Shown: piece after piece, positions 1 to 8,213 of the stretch | How the letters are laid out: every line of letters begins with the position of its first letter | Numbering within the stretch: the stretch's first letter is position 1 | The notes under the pieces: generated by a model | Seen by the model: the letters and a program-made list of their open reading frames with translations, nothing else | Told to the model about the DNA's origin: nothing | Databases searched by the model: none | Made by a program: the position numbers and the translations under genes | Source of the DNA: Dorea_A sp016295505 | GTDB lineage: Bacteria; Bacillota; Clostridia; Lachnospirales; Lachnospiraceae | Reading direction: 5' to 3' | DNA: 64,000 nucleotides | Assembly (NCBI RefSeq): GCF_039832105.1 | Contig: NZ_JBDOHS010000003.1 | Location: 216,918 to 280,917, forward strand

Positions 1-32
1 GGCATCTCTTTTCCACATTGTGTACATCTCAT
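1..32 (-). CDS. Zinc-ribbon protein, first residues only (runs off the window)
   Basis: On the minus strand an ATG at 32-30 follows a strong GGAGG ribosome binding site with a 7-nt spacer. The ten codons visible read MRCTQCGKEM before the sequence leaves the window. A CxxC pair directly after the start is typical of small bacterial zinc-ribbon proteins. Nothing can be said about the rest of the protein. The call depends on the ribosome binding site and the one CxxC. Confidence 0.45.
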   Translation of the reverse strand, partial: MRCTQCGKEM

Positions 33-95
33 ATCCATTCCTCCTCATAAAACACCTGACACATGATATATTGTGATTCGTATTCTTCTCTTTCT

Positions 96-713
96 CTAAT
101 CCCCACTCAACGCCGTTTCAAATAATCTCAGATTTTCTGCCAGCTTCTCCTGATCCATGGAGAGAATCGCTTCCTTCGGAAACAGACCGCCGGCAGTTCC
201 GACATACCGATATCCGGATGCAAGGGCTTCCTTTACATTATCCCGATGAATCCCTCCCACTGCCATCAAAGCAAGATCTCCCAATGGTTCACAGACCTTT
301 TTTGCATAGCCGAAGCTTAATTCATTCGCCGGAAACACCTTGATGATGTCCGCTCCTTTTTCTATCTGATCCGCGATCTCGGACGGCGTAAATGCTCCCG
401 GCACTGAGAGGATCCCCTGATCCCGGCAATGCTGCAGCATCTGCTCTGTCATCATCCGCGGAGACAGAACAAATTCTGCTCCTGCGTCAATTGCTTTTAA
501 CAGCTCATCATAGGTCTGAACCGTTCCGGCACCGATATTCAGTCTTCCGCGATATTCTGCGGAGATCTTCCGGATAATATCATAAGCATTCTCTGTATTG
601 AGTGCGATCTCCATATTGCGTACATACTGACTGTCCAGAAGTACTTCCGCCACACTCCTCACCTGCTCGTATGTATATTTCCGGAGAATCATTGTTACCT
701 TGCCAAATGTCAT
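96..713 (-). CDS. eda: KDPG/KHG aldolase
   Basis: Class I aldolase cleaving 2-keto-3-deoxy-6-phosphogluconate (or 4-hydroxy-2-oxoglutarate) to pyruvate and an aldehyde; cytosolic, end of the Entner-Doudoroff and hexuronate pathways. The 205 residues match the usual length. The Schiff-base lysine is K125 in the motif IKVFPAN, with E35 and the GAGTV loop near residue 61 as the other active-site elements, and a C-terminal AVGGI phosphate-binding loop. The ATG has GGAGG 8 nt upstream. It ends in TAG at the normal family C-terminus. No KDG kinase or uronate genes are visible beside it, so the exact substrate is open. Confidence 0.9.
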   Translation of the reverse strand: MTFGKVTMILRKYTYEQVRSVAEVLLDSQYVRNMEIALNTENAYDIIRKISAEYRGRLNIGAGTVQTYDELLKAIDAGAEFVLSPRMMTEQMLQHCRDQGILSVPGAFTPSEIADQIEKGADIIKVFPANELSFGYAKKVCEPLGDLALMAVGGIHRDNVKEALASGYRYVGTAGGLFPKEAILSMDQEKLAENLRLFETALSGD

Positions 714-740
714 TATCGTTACCTCCTTTTTCTTCTCTGT

Positions 741-1541
741 TTACAGACTGTTGTCAGGATATAAAAAGCTGACGTATTCATATATTTCCGTAAAATCCAC
801 TTCACACTCACCGTCAAAGATCCCGACCGGTACTTTGTGCTCGAATGTATACATGACCGGAAATATATCCTTTTCAAATTCGTATACATACACTCTTTTT
901 TTTACAGGATCTACGATCCAGTATTCTCTGACTCCCGCATTCATATATTTCCCCATTTTGAGTGAAACGTCTCTTCTCTGTGTTGCGGGAGACAATACTT
1001 CAGCCACCAGATCCGGTGCACCGGCTACTCTTCCATTCCGGAACTTGCTCCGGTCGCATATGATAGATACATCCGGCTGAACCATTGTTTTTTCATCACA
1101 ATCCAATTGTACATCAAGTGGTGCAGTTATTGTAATACATTTTCCATGTTTTTTCCGGATATATTCACGAAATCGCATATTAATCTCATCACAGATCAGC
1201 TGATGCACATCCGAGGGGGAAGCCATCTCATAGATTGTTCCGTCAATCAGTTCCACTCTCACCTCCTGTGGAAATGCCAGATAATCCAAAACATCATATT
1301 CCCCCTGACGCTTTGACGCCTGATATTCTGTCGATTCTTCTTTGATCACAGAAGCATCCGGCACGGATCGCAATGGACGAAAGACAAGTTCCAGTGCCTG
1401 CAGCGTCTCATATCTCGGCGATTTTGTAATGCCTCCTAATACCTTCTGTACCGTTCCGACCGGGAGTCCGGATAGTTCAGCTATCTTTTCGTAAGAATAT
1501 CCCAATTCTTTTTTCCAGGCACGCATTTCTTCTATTGTCAT
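741..1541 (-). CDS. Uma2-family (DUF820) PD-(D/E)XK nuclease-fold protein with N-terminal HTH
   Basis: About 266 aa. Residues ~5-55 form an XRE-like helix-turn-helix (motif SYEKIAELSGLPVGTV). The C-terminal ~170 residues are a Uma2 domain with the PD-(D/E)XK-type core: MVQPDVSIICD, then PDLVAEVLSP, then GVREYWIVDP. Uma2 proteins are annotated as putative restriction-like endonucleases but their role is mostly unknown. A longer reading from 1577 is possible, but that ATG directly follows a promoter -10 box and has no ribosome binding site, whereas the ATG at 1541 is preceded by GGAG and AAGG. The gene stands alone, so a regulator-like or selfish function cannot be told apart. Confidence 0.75.
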   Translation of the reverse strand: MTIEEMRAWKKELGYSYEKIAELSGLPVGTVQKVLGGITKSPRYETLQALELVFRPLRSVPDASVIKEESTEYQASKRQGEYDVLDYLAFPQEVRVELIDGTIYEMASPSDVHQLICDEINMRFREYIRKKHGKCITITAPLDVQLDCDEKTMVQPDVSIICDRSKFRNGRVAGAPDLVAEVLSPATQRRDVSLKMGKYMNAGVREYWIVDPVKKRVYVYEFEKDIFPVMYTFEHKVPVGIFDGECEVDFTEIYEYVSFLYPDNSL

Positions 1542-1577
1542 ATACCTTACCACTCCATCACTTTCTGATTTATCCAT

Positions 1578-1606
1578 ATTCTATCATATTTCTATCCATT
1601 TATCAA
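1578..1606 (-). promoter_or_regulatory. Promoter of the Uma2 gene
   Basis: On the minus strand TTGATA (1606-1601), a 17-nt spacer and TAGAAT (1583-1578) form a good sigma-A promoter. Transcription would begin near 1570, downstream of the ATG at 1577, which supports the start at 1541. Confidence 0.6.
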
Positions 1607-1642
1607 TCTTTTATCCATTTCACACAGGCGCATGACATAACA

Positions 1643-1676
1643 AAGCAGGGCATATGCCACAGCATACACCCTGCTT
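1643..1676 (-). terminator. Hairpin downstream of pgi
   Basis: AAGCAGGG pairs with CCCTGCTT around an inner GTATGC/GCATAT stem, about 40 nt after the pgi stop. The following T-rich stretch is short, so termination may be weak. Confidence 0.5.
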
Positions 1677-1717
1677 ATACGACTGTTTTTACAATCTCAG
1701 ATCACTTTTCTGTAAAT

Positions 1718-3298
1718 TTAAATATTCAGCAGATCGCTGTATACCTTCAGCGCCCCGTCTGTCTCATGAGCAAGTACGCGTTTTGCAAGTACTTTTCCAA
1801 GCTGCACGCCTTCCTGGTCAAAGCTGTTCAGGTTCCATACGAATCCCTGGAACATCACTTTATTCTCAAAGTGTGACAGGAGTGCTCCCAGTGCTTCCGG
1901 AGTCAGCTTCTCTCCGATGATGATGCTGGACGGACGACCGCCTTCAAACTTCTTATTGCGGTTTTCGTCATCTTTTCCACATGCAAATGCCACAATCTGC
2001 GCTGCCACGTTCGCACACAGCTTCTGCTGGCTTGTGCTGCCCTGAATCACAACATCCTGCTCCATCTGGTTGTTCTTAAATCCGACAAACTGAAGCGGAA
2101 CAATATCCGTTCCCTGATGCAGTAACTGATAGAAGGAGTGCTGTCCGTTTGTTCCCGGTTCACCAAAGATCACCGGACCCGTCGGGTAATTTACCGGCTC
2201 ACCGAAGCGGTTTACAGACTTTCCGTTGGATTCCATATCCAGCTGCTGCAGATGTGCCGGGAAGCGGCTCAATGCCTGTGAATACGGAAGAACAGCAGTA
2301 TCCGGATATCCAAGCACATTACGCTCATATACTCCGATCAGTGCATCCAGCATTGCCGGATTCTTTAACAGATCCTTTTCTTTTGCAAGCTCATCCTCTG
2401 CTGCTGCACCTGCCAGGAACTGTGCAAATACTTCCGGTCCGAATGCGAGTGACAGTACGGCTCCTCCTACTGCAGATGAGGAAGAGTAACGTCCGCCGAT
2501 ATAATCATCCATAAAGAATGCTGCAAGATAATCATCGCTCTTTGCCAGAGGGGATGTCTCACTGGTAACTGCGATCATATGCTTTGACGGATCCAGTCCT
2601 GCTTTTTCCAGAGCATCTTTCACAAAAGATTCATTCGTCAGTGTTTCAAGGGTTGTACCGGACTTTGATACCAGTACAAAGATAGAATGTGCAACATCAA
2701 TCTTACTTAAAACTCCGGATGCATCATCCGGGTCAACATTACTGATGAATTCTGCCTTCATCTTCAATGTATCATTTACTTTTGCCCAGTTTTCAAGCGC
2801 TATATAAATCGCACGAGGTCCGAGGTCACTTCCGCCGATACCGATCTGAACAACCGTTGTAAACTTTTCGCCGGCCGCATTGGTGATCTCTCCGGCATGT
2901 ACTTTATTAGCAAATTCTGCAATCTTTGTCTGCTGTTCCACATAGAAAGCGCGTTTGTCAACGCCATCTGCAACAACCGGTTCTCCCAGCTGTCCACGGG
3001 TCAGCTGATGAAGCACCAGACGTTTTTCTCCGGTATTGATCATCTCACCATTATAAAGAGCTTCGTACTTTTCTGTAAGCTGAGCTTCCTCCGCCAATTT
3101 TGCAAGGACGTTCAGGATATTATCATCCACCTGCTTTGCCCCATAATTATATGCGAGACCTTCTGCCATCGGCACACTGTATTTTTTTACACGCTCTGCA
3201 CCGTTTTCTCCGGACATTGCCTCGGCAAGATTAACCTGCTCCACAGCCTGCAGCTCCTTATATGAAGCAAGTGTATCCAAATTGTTCCAAGTAACCAT
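1718..3298 (-). CDS. pgi: Glucose-6-phosphate isomerase
   Basis: Interconverts glucose 6-phosphate and fructose 6-phosphate in glycolysis. The 526-residue protein has the PGI signatures VVQIGIGGSDLGPRAI (about residues 147-162), FVLVSKSGTTLET and GEPGTNGQHSFYQL, the last carrying the conserved catalytic histidine. It belongs to the longer PGI branch (about 520-550 aa). The ATG (MVTWNNLD) is preceded by GGAGGA at 8 nt. It is a single gene ending in TAA, followed by a hairpin. Confidence 0.96.
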   Translation of the reverse strand: MVTWNNLDTLASYKELQAVEQVNLAEAMSGENGAERVKKYSVPMAEGLAYNYGAKQVDDNILNVLAKLAEEAQLTEKYEALYNGEMINTGEKRLVLHQLTRGQLGEPVVADGVDKRAFYVEQQTKIAEFANKVHAGEITNAAGEKFTTVVQIGIGGSDLGPRAIYIALENWAKVNDTLKMKAEFISNVDPDDASGVLSKIDVAHSIFVLVSKSGTTLETLTNESFVKDALEKAGLDPSKHMIAVTSETSPLAKSDDYLAAFFMDDYIGGRYSSSSAVGGAVLSLAFGPEVFAQFLAGAAAEDELAKEKDLLKNPAMLDALIGVYERNVLGYPDTAVLPYSQALSRFPAHLQQLDMESNGKSVNRFGEPVNYPTGPVIFGEPGTNGQHSFYQLLHQGTDIVPLQFVGFKNNQMEQDVVIQGSTSQQKLCANVAAQIVAFACGKDDENRNKKFEGGRPSSIIIGEKLTPEALGALLSHFENKVMFQGFVWNLNSFDQEGVQLGKVLAKRVLAHETDGALKVYSDLLNI

Positions 3299-3432
3299 AT
3301 CAGATTCCTCCTCATTACGAAAGTGTTCTTTTACTTCCTGAAATATTTCACAAAAAAATTATACTATTAAACATCCCCAAATTCAAGTCAATACAGAGTA
3401 AAGCCTGTAATCGTCTATCCTTCCCGAAGAGA

Positions 3433-4248
3433 CTACCGCAGCAGAAAACTGTCGAATATGAACAGATCAAACTGTGACCTTACACGTTCGTACTGCTTCT
3501 GGTTTTTCACCGTCCATGCAACAGACAGTGCACCGAGCTTCCGGCAGATACGACGTGAAATATTTCCCGCATCCCTGTGGCAGTAAGCAATAAAGTCCGG
3601 CCTGGTCACAAAATTCGTGAGAAGATACGTCACGATCTTCAGCACCGGATTCTTTTTTCCACCCTTTGCGAAGTCTTCACTCAGCTGTCCTCTCACGATA
3701 TCGGGACGATGTTTCCGATACCACCGAAGCGCAAACGGATGGAACGATTCGACACAGTATCTCCCCTTATAATGCTTCAGGATCCGGTTGCCAAGCTCAC
3801 AGATGACAGTGTCTGCCCGATCCATTTTATATTCAATGATCAGTGGTACTTTTCCATTGACTACACTGAGTACTTTTTCCAGCGTAGGGATCGTCTGATC
3901 CGAGTCTGCAAGCCTTAGTTTCTGCAGCTCTTCCCACGTATATTCCCAGATATTCCCCTCCACATTACACATCCTTTTCAGGGAGGCATCATGAAAGACC
4001 ACCGGAACATCATCCTTTGTAAGCTGAATGTCAAACTCGATCCCATATCCTGCTTCGACTGCTTTTCGAATTGCATTTACAGAATTTTCCGGCGCATTTG
4101 TCCGATTGTCGAACAGACCCCTGTGTGCATAATATACGCCCAGAAACCCGGAAATATCCGGCCTGCCGAATATCCGCGGGCAGATCATATACAGATAACC
4201 TGCCGAAAGTATCATTAAAATCCCGAAAATAATCATCAAACTCTTCAT
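3433..4248 (-). CDS. Glycerophosphodiester phosphodiesterase, membrane-anchored
   Basis: GDPD-family enzyme hydrolysing glycerophosphodiesters to glycerol 3-phosphate and an alcohol. The start at 4248 (MKSLMIIFGILM) has GAGG 6 nt upstream; a TTG at 4266 is less likely. Residues ~3-25 form one transmembrane helix. The catalytic region follows: AHRGLFDNRTNAPENS with the HR pair, then IEFDIQLTKDDVPVVFHD with the metal-binding ExD and the second histidine, and later IIEYK. The single N-terminal helix suggests a catalytic domain held at the membrane. It stands alone and ends in TAG. Confidence 0.88.
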   Translation of the reverse strand: MKSLMIIFGILMILSAGYLYMICPRIFGRPDISGFLGVYYAHRGLFDNRTNAPENSVNAIRKAVEAGYGIEFDIQLTKDDVPVVFHDASLKRMCNVEGNIWEYTWEELQKLRLADSDQTIPTLEKVLSVVNGKVPLIIEYKMDRADTVICELGNRILKHYKGRYCVESFHPFALRWYRKHRPDIVRGQLSEDFAKGGKKNPVLKIVTYLLTNFVTRPDFIAYCHRDAGNISRRICRKLGALSVAWTVKNQKQYERVRSQFDLFIFDSFLLR

Positions 4249-4379
4249 ATTCCGCCTCTGATCCAATTTTATTGTCTCTTATTGTCGTTACCTAGTATAG
4301 CACTGAAAAACAGGGAAAAAAAGAGAAATGCTTTCACTTTGTAACATTGTTTTGTTTTTGCATTATCTGCATGTATTTA

Positions 4380-4408
4380 TTGTACAATTTTTTCATTCAT
4401 GATATAAT
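4380..4408 (+). promoter_or_regulatory. Promoter of the tandem AraC pair
   Basis: TTGTAC (4380-4385), a 17-nt spacer and a perfect TATAAT (4403-4408) lie about 50 nt upstream of the first AraC gene. Confidence 0.7.
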
Positions 4409-4460
4409 AGTACAAATATCACGTGCAAATAATACAAAACAACACACAAAGGAGATCCCC

Positions 4461-5375
4461 ATGGCATACATCGGCGTACATCTGGAAAATTCTATTTCTA
4501 TCGATGAATTATATACCGTCCATTATTTTGAATACATGAGCACCTTTTCATTTGCAGGAGAATCTCATGATTTCTGGGAATTTCTCTATGTCGACAAAGG
4601 CGAGATTCACGTCACTGCCGATTCTCTTCGCACAACACTGAAAAAAGGAGATATTATATTTCATAAGCCAAATGAATTTCACAATGTAGAAGCCACCGGA
4701 ACGATTGCTCCGAATCTTGTCGTTGTGTCTTTCTCTTCTTCCAGTCCGGTAATGGGATTTTTTGAAAATAAATGTTTCCACATTGATGAGGCGGAACGCA
4801 GTCTGCTCGCAGAGATCATCACGGAGGCCAGAAACTGCTTTTCCATGCGTCTGGACGATCCATATCTTACGCATATGGTGAAAAAATCACCGGAAGTCTT
4901 CGGTTCGGAACAGATGCTCCGGATTCTTCTGGAACATTTTCTGATCCATATTGTAAGACGCCTGTCGACGCCCGCAATTCTGCAGAAGGATATTCCAAGG
5001 CAACTGCAGAAAACCACCAAAAGTCACAGTGACAGCGAGGTATTCAACCGTGTGATCCATTATCTGGAACAGAATCTGAGCCGTCACATCTCGCTGGAAC
5101 AGATCTGCCGCGACAATCTGATCGGGCGATCCCAGCTGCAGAAGCTCTTTCACGACAGGACGCAAAAGGGTGTGATTGAGTATTTTTCGGAGATGAAGAT
5201 TGATGCGGCCAAACAGATGATCCGCACAGAGCATATGAACTTTACACAGATTTCCCAACAGCTTGGGTACTCTTCCATCCACTACTTCTCACGGCAGTTT
5301 AAAAAAATAGCCGGTATGACACCTTCAGAGTATGCTTCTTCTATTAAGGCAATGGCGAAAGGAGGTTTTGAATAA
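4461..5375 (+). CDS. AraC-family regulator, first of a tandem pair
   Basis: 304-aa transcription factor. The ATG at 4461 has GGAG 7 nt upstream; a longer reading from 4347 would overlap the promoter. Residues ~15-95 form a cupin sensor domain with FAGESHDFWEFLYVDKGEI and the typical FHKPNEFHNV strand. Residues ~205-300 hold two AraC helix-turn-helix motifs (LEQICRDNLIGRSQLQKLFH and FTQISQQLGYSSIHYFSRQF). The next gene is a close paralogue starting directly after this stop codon. Both point at the convergent ABC sugar transporter, the most likely target. Confidence 0.88.
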   Translation: MAYIGVHLENSISIDELYTVHYFEYMSTFSFAGESHDFWEFLYVDKGEIHVTADSLRTTLKKGDIIFHKPNEFHNVEATGTIAPNLVVVSFSSSSPVMGFFENKCFHIDEAERSLLAEIITEARNCFSMRLDDPYLTHMVKKSPEVFGSEQMLRILLEHFLIHIVRRLSTPAILQKDIPRQLQKTTKSHSDSEVFNRVIHYLEQNLSRHISLEQICRDNLIGRSQLQKLFHDRTQKGVIEYFSEMKIDAAKQMIRTEHMNFTQISQQLGYSSIHYFSRQFKKIAGMTPSEYASSIKAMAKGGFE

Positions 5376-6314
5376 ATGGCGGAAAAATTATCTATGCAGC
5401 AGAAAGAATATCAGAGCATTATTCTCAAGCAGGAAATTAATATTACCAATATCTATTCGATTCATTATTTTGAATACTCCCGCGACTTTGTATTCGAAGG
5501 CGAATCCCACAACTTCTGGGAACTGCTGTTTGTGGATTCCGGTGTGATCGAAGTCACGGCGGATGAGAAAAAGTTTCCGCTCGAAAGCGGAGAGATCGTC
5601 TTTCACAAACCCAATGAGTTTCATGCACTTCGTTCCAACGGGAAAAGTGCTCCCAACCTCATTGTAGTTTCCTTCGACTGTACGGCTCCGTGCATGAGTT
5701 TTTTTGAAAATAAAGTCCTTCGCGCAAATGATCTCGAGACTCAGTACCTCAGCCAGATCATTACGGAAGCGAAACGTACCTTCTACACTCCGCTGAATCA
5801 CCCTTATGTTTCCAGGCTCCGGCGATTCACGAATACACCTTTCGGAAGTGAGCAGATCATCAAGGCTTCCCTGGAACTGCTTCTGTTAAACATGCTCCGC
5901 CGCTGTGCGCATTCTACAGATGTTCAGCGATTTCCTACGGGCGCAGTTACCCGTACCAAACGAAATGACAAAAAACTACTGGAACAGGTAACTCTTTACC
6001 TTTCCAATCATGTCTATGACACTCTGACTGTCGCAGACATATGCCGTGACAACATCATCAGCCGTACACAGCTTCAGCAATTATTCCATCAGCACAAGGG
6101 CTGTGGTGTCATCGAGTTCTTTTCCCGTCTGAAAATCGAGACGGCAAAGCAGCTGATCCGGGAAGGCCAGTATACATTTTCACAGATTGCGAATATTCTG
6201 AACTATTCATCCTACCAGTACTTCTCTTTGCAATTCAAAAAATATACACGTATGTCTCCTTCCGAATACAGTTCATCAACCAAATACTTCAATACCAATC
6301 AGGCAGAAGAATAA
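5376..6314 (+). CDS. AraC-family regulator, second of a tandem pair
   Basis: 312 aa, with the same order as its neighbour: cupin domain (FEGESHNFWELLFVDSGVI, FHKPNEFHAL) and a C-terminal double HTH (VADICRDNIISRTQLQQLFH, FSQIANILNYSSYQYFSLQF). The ATG directly follows the TAA of the upstream gene, and its GGAGG lies inside that gene, so translation is probably coupled. The shared motifs show a local duplication, but the sequences have diverged enough for different effectors. The two products might form a heterodimer; that is inference. Confidence 0.87.
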   Translation: MAEKLSMQQKEYQSIILKQEINITNIYSIHYFEYSRDFVFEGESHNFWELLFVDSGVIEVTADEKKFPLESGEIVFHKPNEFHALRSNGKSAPNLIVVSFDCTAPCMSFFENKVLRANDLETQYLSQIITEAKRTFYTPLNHPYVSRLRRFTNTPFGSEQIIKASLELLLLNMLRRCAHSTDVQRFPTGAVTRTKRNDKKLLEQVTLYLSNHVYDTLTVADICRDNIISRTQLQQLFHQHKGCGVIEFFSRLKIETAKQLIREGQYTFSQIANILNYSSYQYFSLQFKKYTRMSPSEYSSSTKYFNTNQAEE

Positions 6315-6330
6315 ATTTTCTTACCACAAA

Positions 6331-6375
6331 AAAGACTGCTGCAGAATTGATATCCAGATTCTGCAACAGTCTTTT
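6331..6375. terminator. Bidirectional terminator between convergent units
   Basis: AAAAGACTG-C-TGCAGAAT (6331-6348) pairs with ATTCTGCA-A-CAGTCTTTT (6358-6375), giving A-runs and T-runs on both sides. It lies between the stops of the second AraC gene and the ABC permease gene. Confidence 0.8.
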
Positions 6376-6390
6376 ATATTATGTTATGTT

Positions 6391-7224
6391 TTAGCCTTTT
6401 ACTCCACCGGATGTAAGACCTGCCACCAGATGTTTCTCGATCAGCAGGAACAGTACAACGACCGGAATCGTAGCACACAGGGAAGTAGCAAACAGATACT
6501 GCCACTGTATGAAGTTAAAGCCGTAGAATACATTGATACCTACCGTGATCGGTTTGAATGCATCTGTAGAGATCAATGTCAATGCGATCGTATATTCATT
6601 CCATGAATTGATAAATACAAAGATCAGAGTGGTAATAATACCCGGAGCCGCTACCGGAAGCAGAACCTTGATCAGTGCCTTTACCGTACCACATCCGTCA
6701 ATCTTCGCTGCCTGTTCCATTTCAGGAGAGATGGACACAAACGTACCACGAAGCAGCCAGATGGCAAATGCCTGGTTAAATGCCGCATTCAAAAGAATCA
6801 GACCCAGGATCGAGTTATTCAGACTGATATTCACCATCATCTTATAGATACCAACCAGAAGAACAACCGGTGAAAACATCTGACTCATAATAACAGCACC
6901 CATGAAGATTCCTTTTCCCTTGAATTTCATACGGGACAGTGCATATGCCGCCGGAATTCCGCAAAGGATCGCAAGAAGCGTTGCTCCACCCGCGATCAGC
7001 ATGGAGTTGATGAAGTACTGAAGTACCGGAGCTGCATCCCAGATCTCCACGAAGTTCGACCAACGCCATATCTCAGGGAGAATGTGGTCGATCGCGTACA
7101 TTTCGTTCTTGTCCTTAAGTGCCGTAATAAACATCACGAAGTAAGGATATAATATAACGATACACAGAAGTATTACAAATACATATAAGGCAACTTTCTG
7201 CCAGCCTTTTTTCTTTGCTGTCAT
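6391..7224 (-). CDS. Carbohydrate ABC transporter permease (CUT1, MalG-like)
   Basis: 277-aa inner-membrane permease with about six transmembrane helices. The coupling-helix region matches the binding-protein-dependent transport signature: EQAAKIDGCGTVKALIKVLLPVAAPG. The ATG at 7224 starts 1 nt after the TAA of the partner permease and has GGGGAAG upstream; a reading from 7275 overlaps that gene and is unlikely. With the next gene it forms the membrane heterodimer of a CUT1 importer. No ATPase gene is present here, so a shared MsmK-type ATPase elsewhere is expected. Confidence 0.9.
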   Translation of the reverse strand: MTAKKKGWQKVALYVFVILLCIVILYPYFVMFITALKDKNEMYAIDHILPEIWRWSNFVEIWDAAPVLQYFINSMLIAGGATLLAILCGIPAAYALSRMKFKGKGIFMGAVIMSQMFSPVVLLVGIYKMMVNISLNNSILGLILLNAAFNQAFAIWLLRGTFVSISPEMEQAAKIDGCGTVKALIKVLLPVAAPGIITTLIFVFINSWNEYTIALTLISTDAFKPITVGINVFYGFNFIQWQYLFATSLCATIPVVVLFLLIEKHLVAGLTSGGVKG

Positions 7225-7225
7225 C

Positions 7226-8116
7226 TTAATCTTCCCCCTCTCCGCGAAGTGACATGAACATGTAGATACTTGCAAGGATTGCCAGAATCACAAATCCGAT
7301 CACGGATACTGCCGCTGCCTGTCCGCTCTTTCCTTCTGTAAATGACAGCTTATACAGGTATGTAACCAGCGTATGTGTCTGATCCGCAGGTGCTCCCTTG
7401 GAGATCGTCCATACGATCGGGAAGGAGTTAAATACGTAAATAATATTCAATACTGTAGATACTGTAAGACTTGGGCGAACCAGAGGCAGAGTGATCTTGA
7501 AAAGCTTGCTCCAGAATCCGGCACCGTCTACTGCCGCGGATTCATATAATGCAGCATCGATTCCCTGCAGTCCGGACAGCACGCAGAAGGTAACAAACGG
7601 AAATGTTACAAAGATACCGACCCAACATTCCCACGCAAACATGCTCTGCGCAGTTCCCGTCCAGTTTACAAAACTTTTGATAACACCTAATTTTTTCAAG
7701 AGAACATTCAGTGAACCATAATCCGCATTCACAATATACTTCCAGATTACAGACTGAATTACGAGTGCGGTTGCCCACGGAAAGATGACAACTGCACGGA
7801 CGAGCTTCCGTCCGAAAAACTCCTGATTCAAAACCATCGCAAGGATAAATCCGATAACCGTCGACAGACCAACAACTGCGATCGTCCACACGAAAGTATT
7901 CCGTAATGTCGTCAAGAATGCCGGCTGACGAAATACTTCCAGATAGTTCTCAATACCGTTAAATCCTTTGATCAGACCGCTTCGTCCCACCTCGGAAAAC
8001 GATATCTTGAATACGGAAATAATCGGAACTACGATCATGGTCACCATCAGGAGCACACTTGGCAGCAGCCAGATATACGGCTGAAGTACCAACAATGCTT
8101 TGTTCTTTTTACTCAC
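7226..8116 (-). CDS. Carbohydrate ABC transporter permease (CUT1, MalF/UgpA-like)
   Basis: 296 aa with six predicted membrane segments, starting KNKALLVLQPYIWLLPSVLLM. The EAA-type loop reads YESAAVDGAGFWSKLFKITLPL, as in MalF/UgpA-type permeases. It has GAGGAGG upstream of its ATG. A terminator-like hairpin separates it from the binding-protein gene upstream, the usual arrangement giving more binding protein than permease. The binding-protein gene carries an internal stop, so this transporter may not work in this strain unless that is a sequencing error. Substrate unknown. Confidence 0.9.
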   Translation of the reverse strand: MSKKNKALLVLQPYIWLLPSVLLMVTMIVVPIISVFKISFSEVGRSGLIKGFNGIENYLEVFRQPAFLTTLRNTFVWTIAVVGLSTVIGFILAMVLNQEFFGRKLVRAVVIFPWATALVIQSVIWKYIVNADYGSLNVLLKKLGVIKSFVNWTGTAQSMFAWECWVGIFVTFPFVTFCVLSGLQGIDAALYESAAVDGAGFWSKLFKITLPLVRPSLTVSTVLNIIYVFNSFPIVWTISKGAPADQTHTLVTYLYKLSFTEGKSGQAAAVSVIGFVILAILASIYMFMSLRGEGED

Positions 8117-8143
8117 TATAGCGCCTCCTCTTCATTCACTTTT

Positions 8144-8177
8144 CTTAAAAAACGAGGGCCGAATCTGCCGGCCCTCG
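8144..8177 (-). terminator. Intra-operon terminator between binding protein and permeases
   Basis: On the minus strand CGAGGGCCG pairs perfectly with CGGCCCTCG (8177-8169 with 8161-8153) and is followed by TTTTTT. It sits between the binding-protein stop and the first permease, where partial termination commonly sets the ratio of the two products. Confidence 0.75.
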
Positions 8178-8213
8178 CAATTTATATTATCATATCAACT
8201 ATTGATAAACGAA

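Noticed and set aside
1541..1577. Longer N-terminus of the Uma2 protein
   Set aside because: The upstream ATG lies directly after a -10 box, so it would not be in the transcript.
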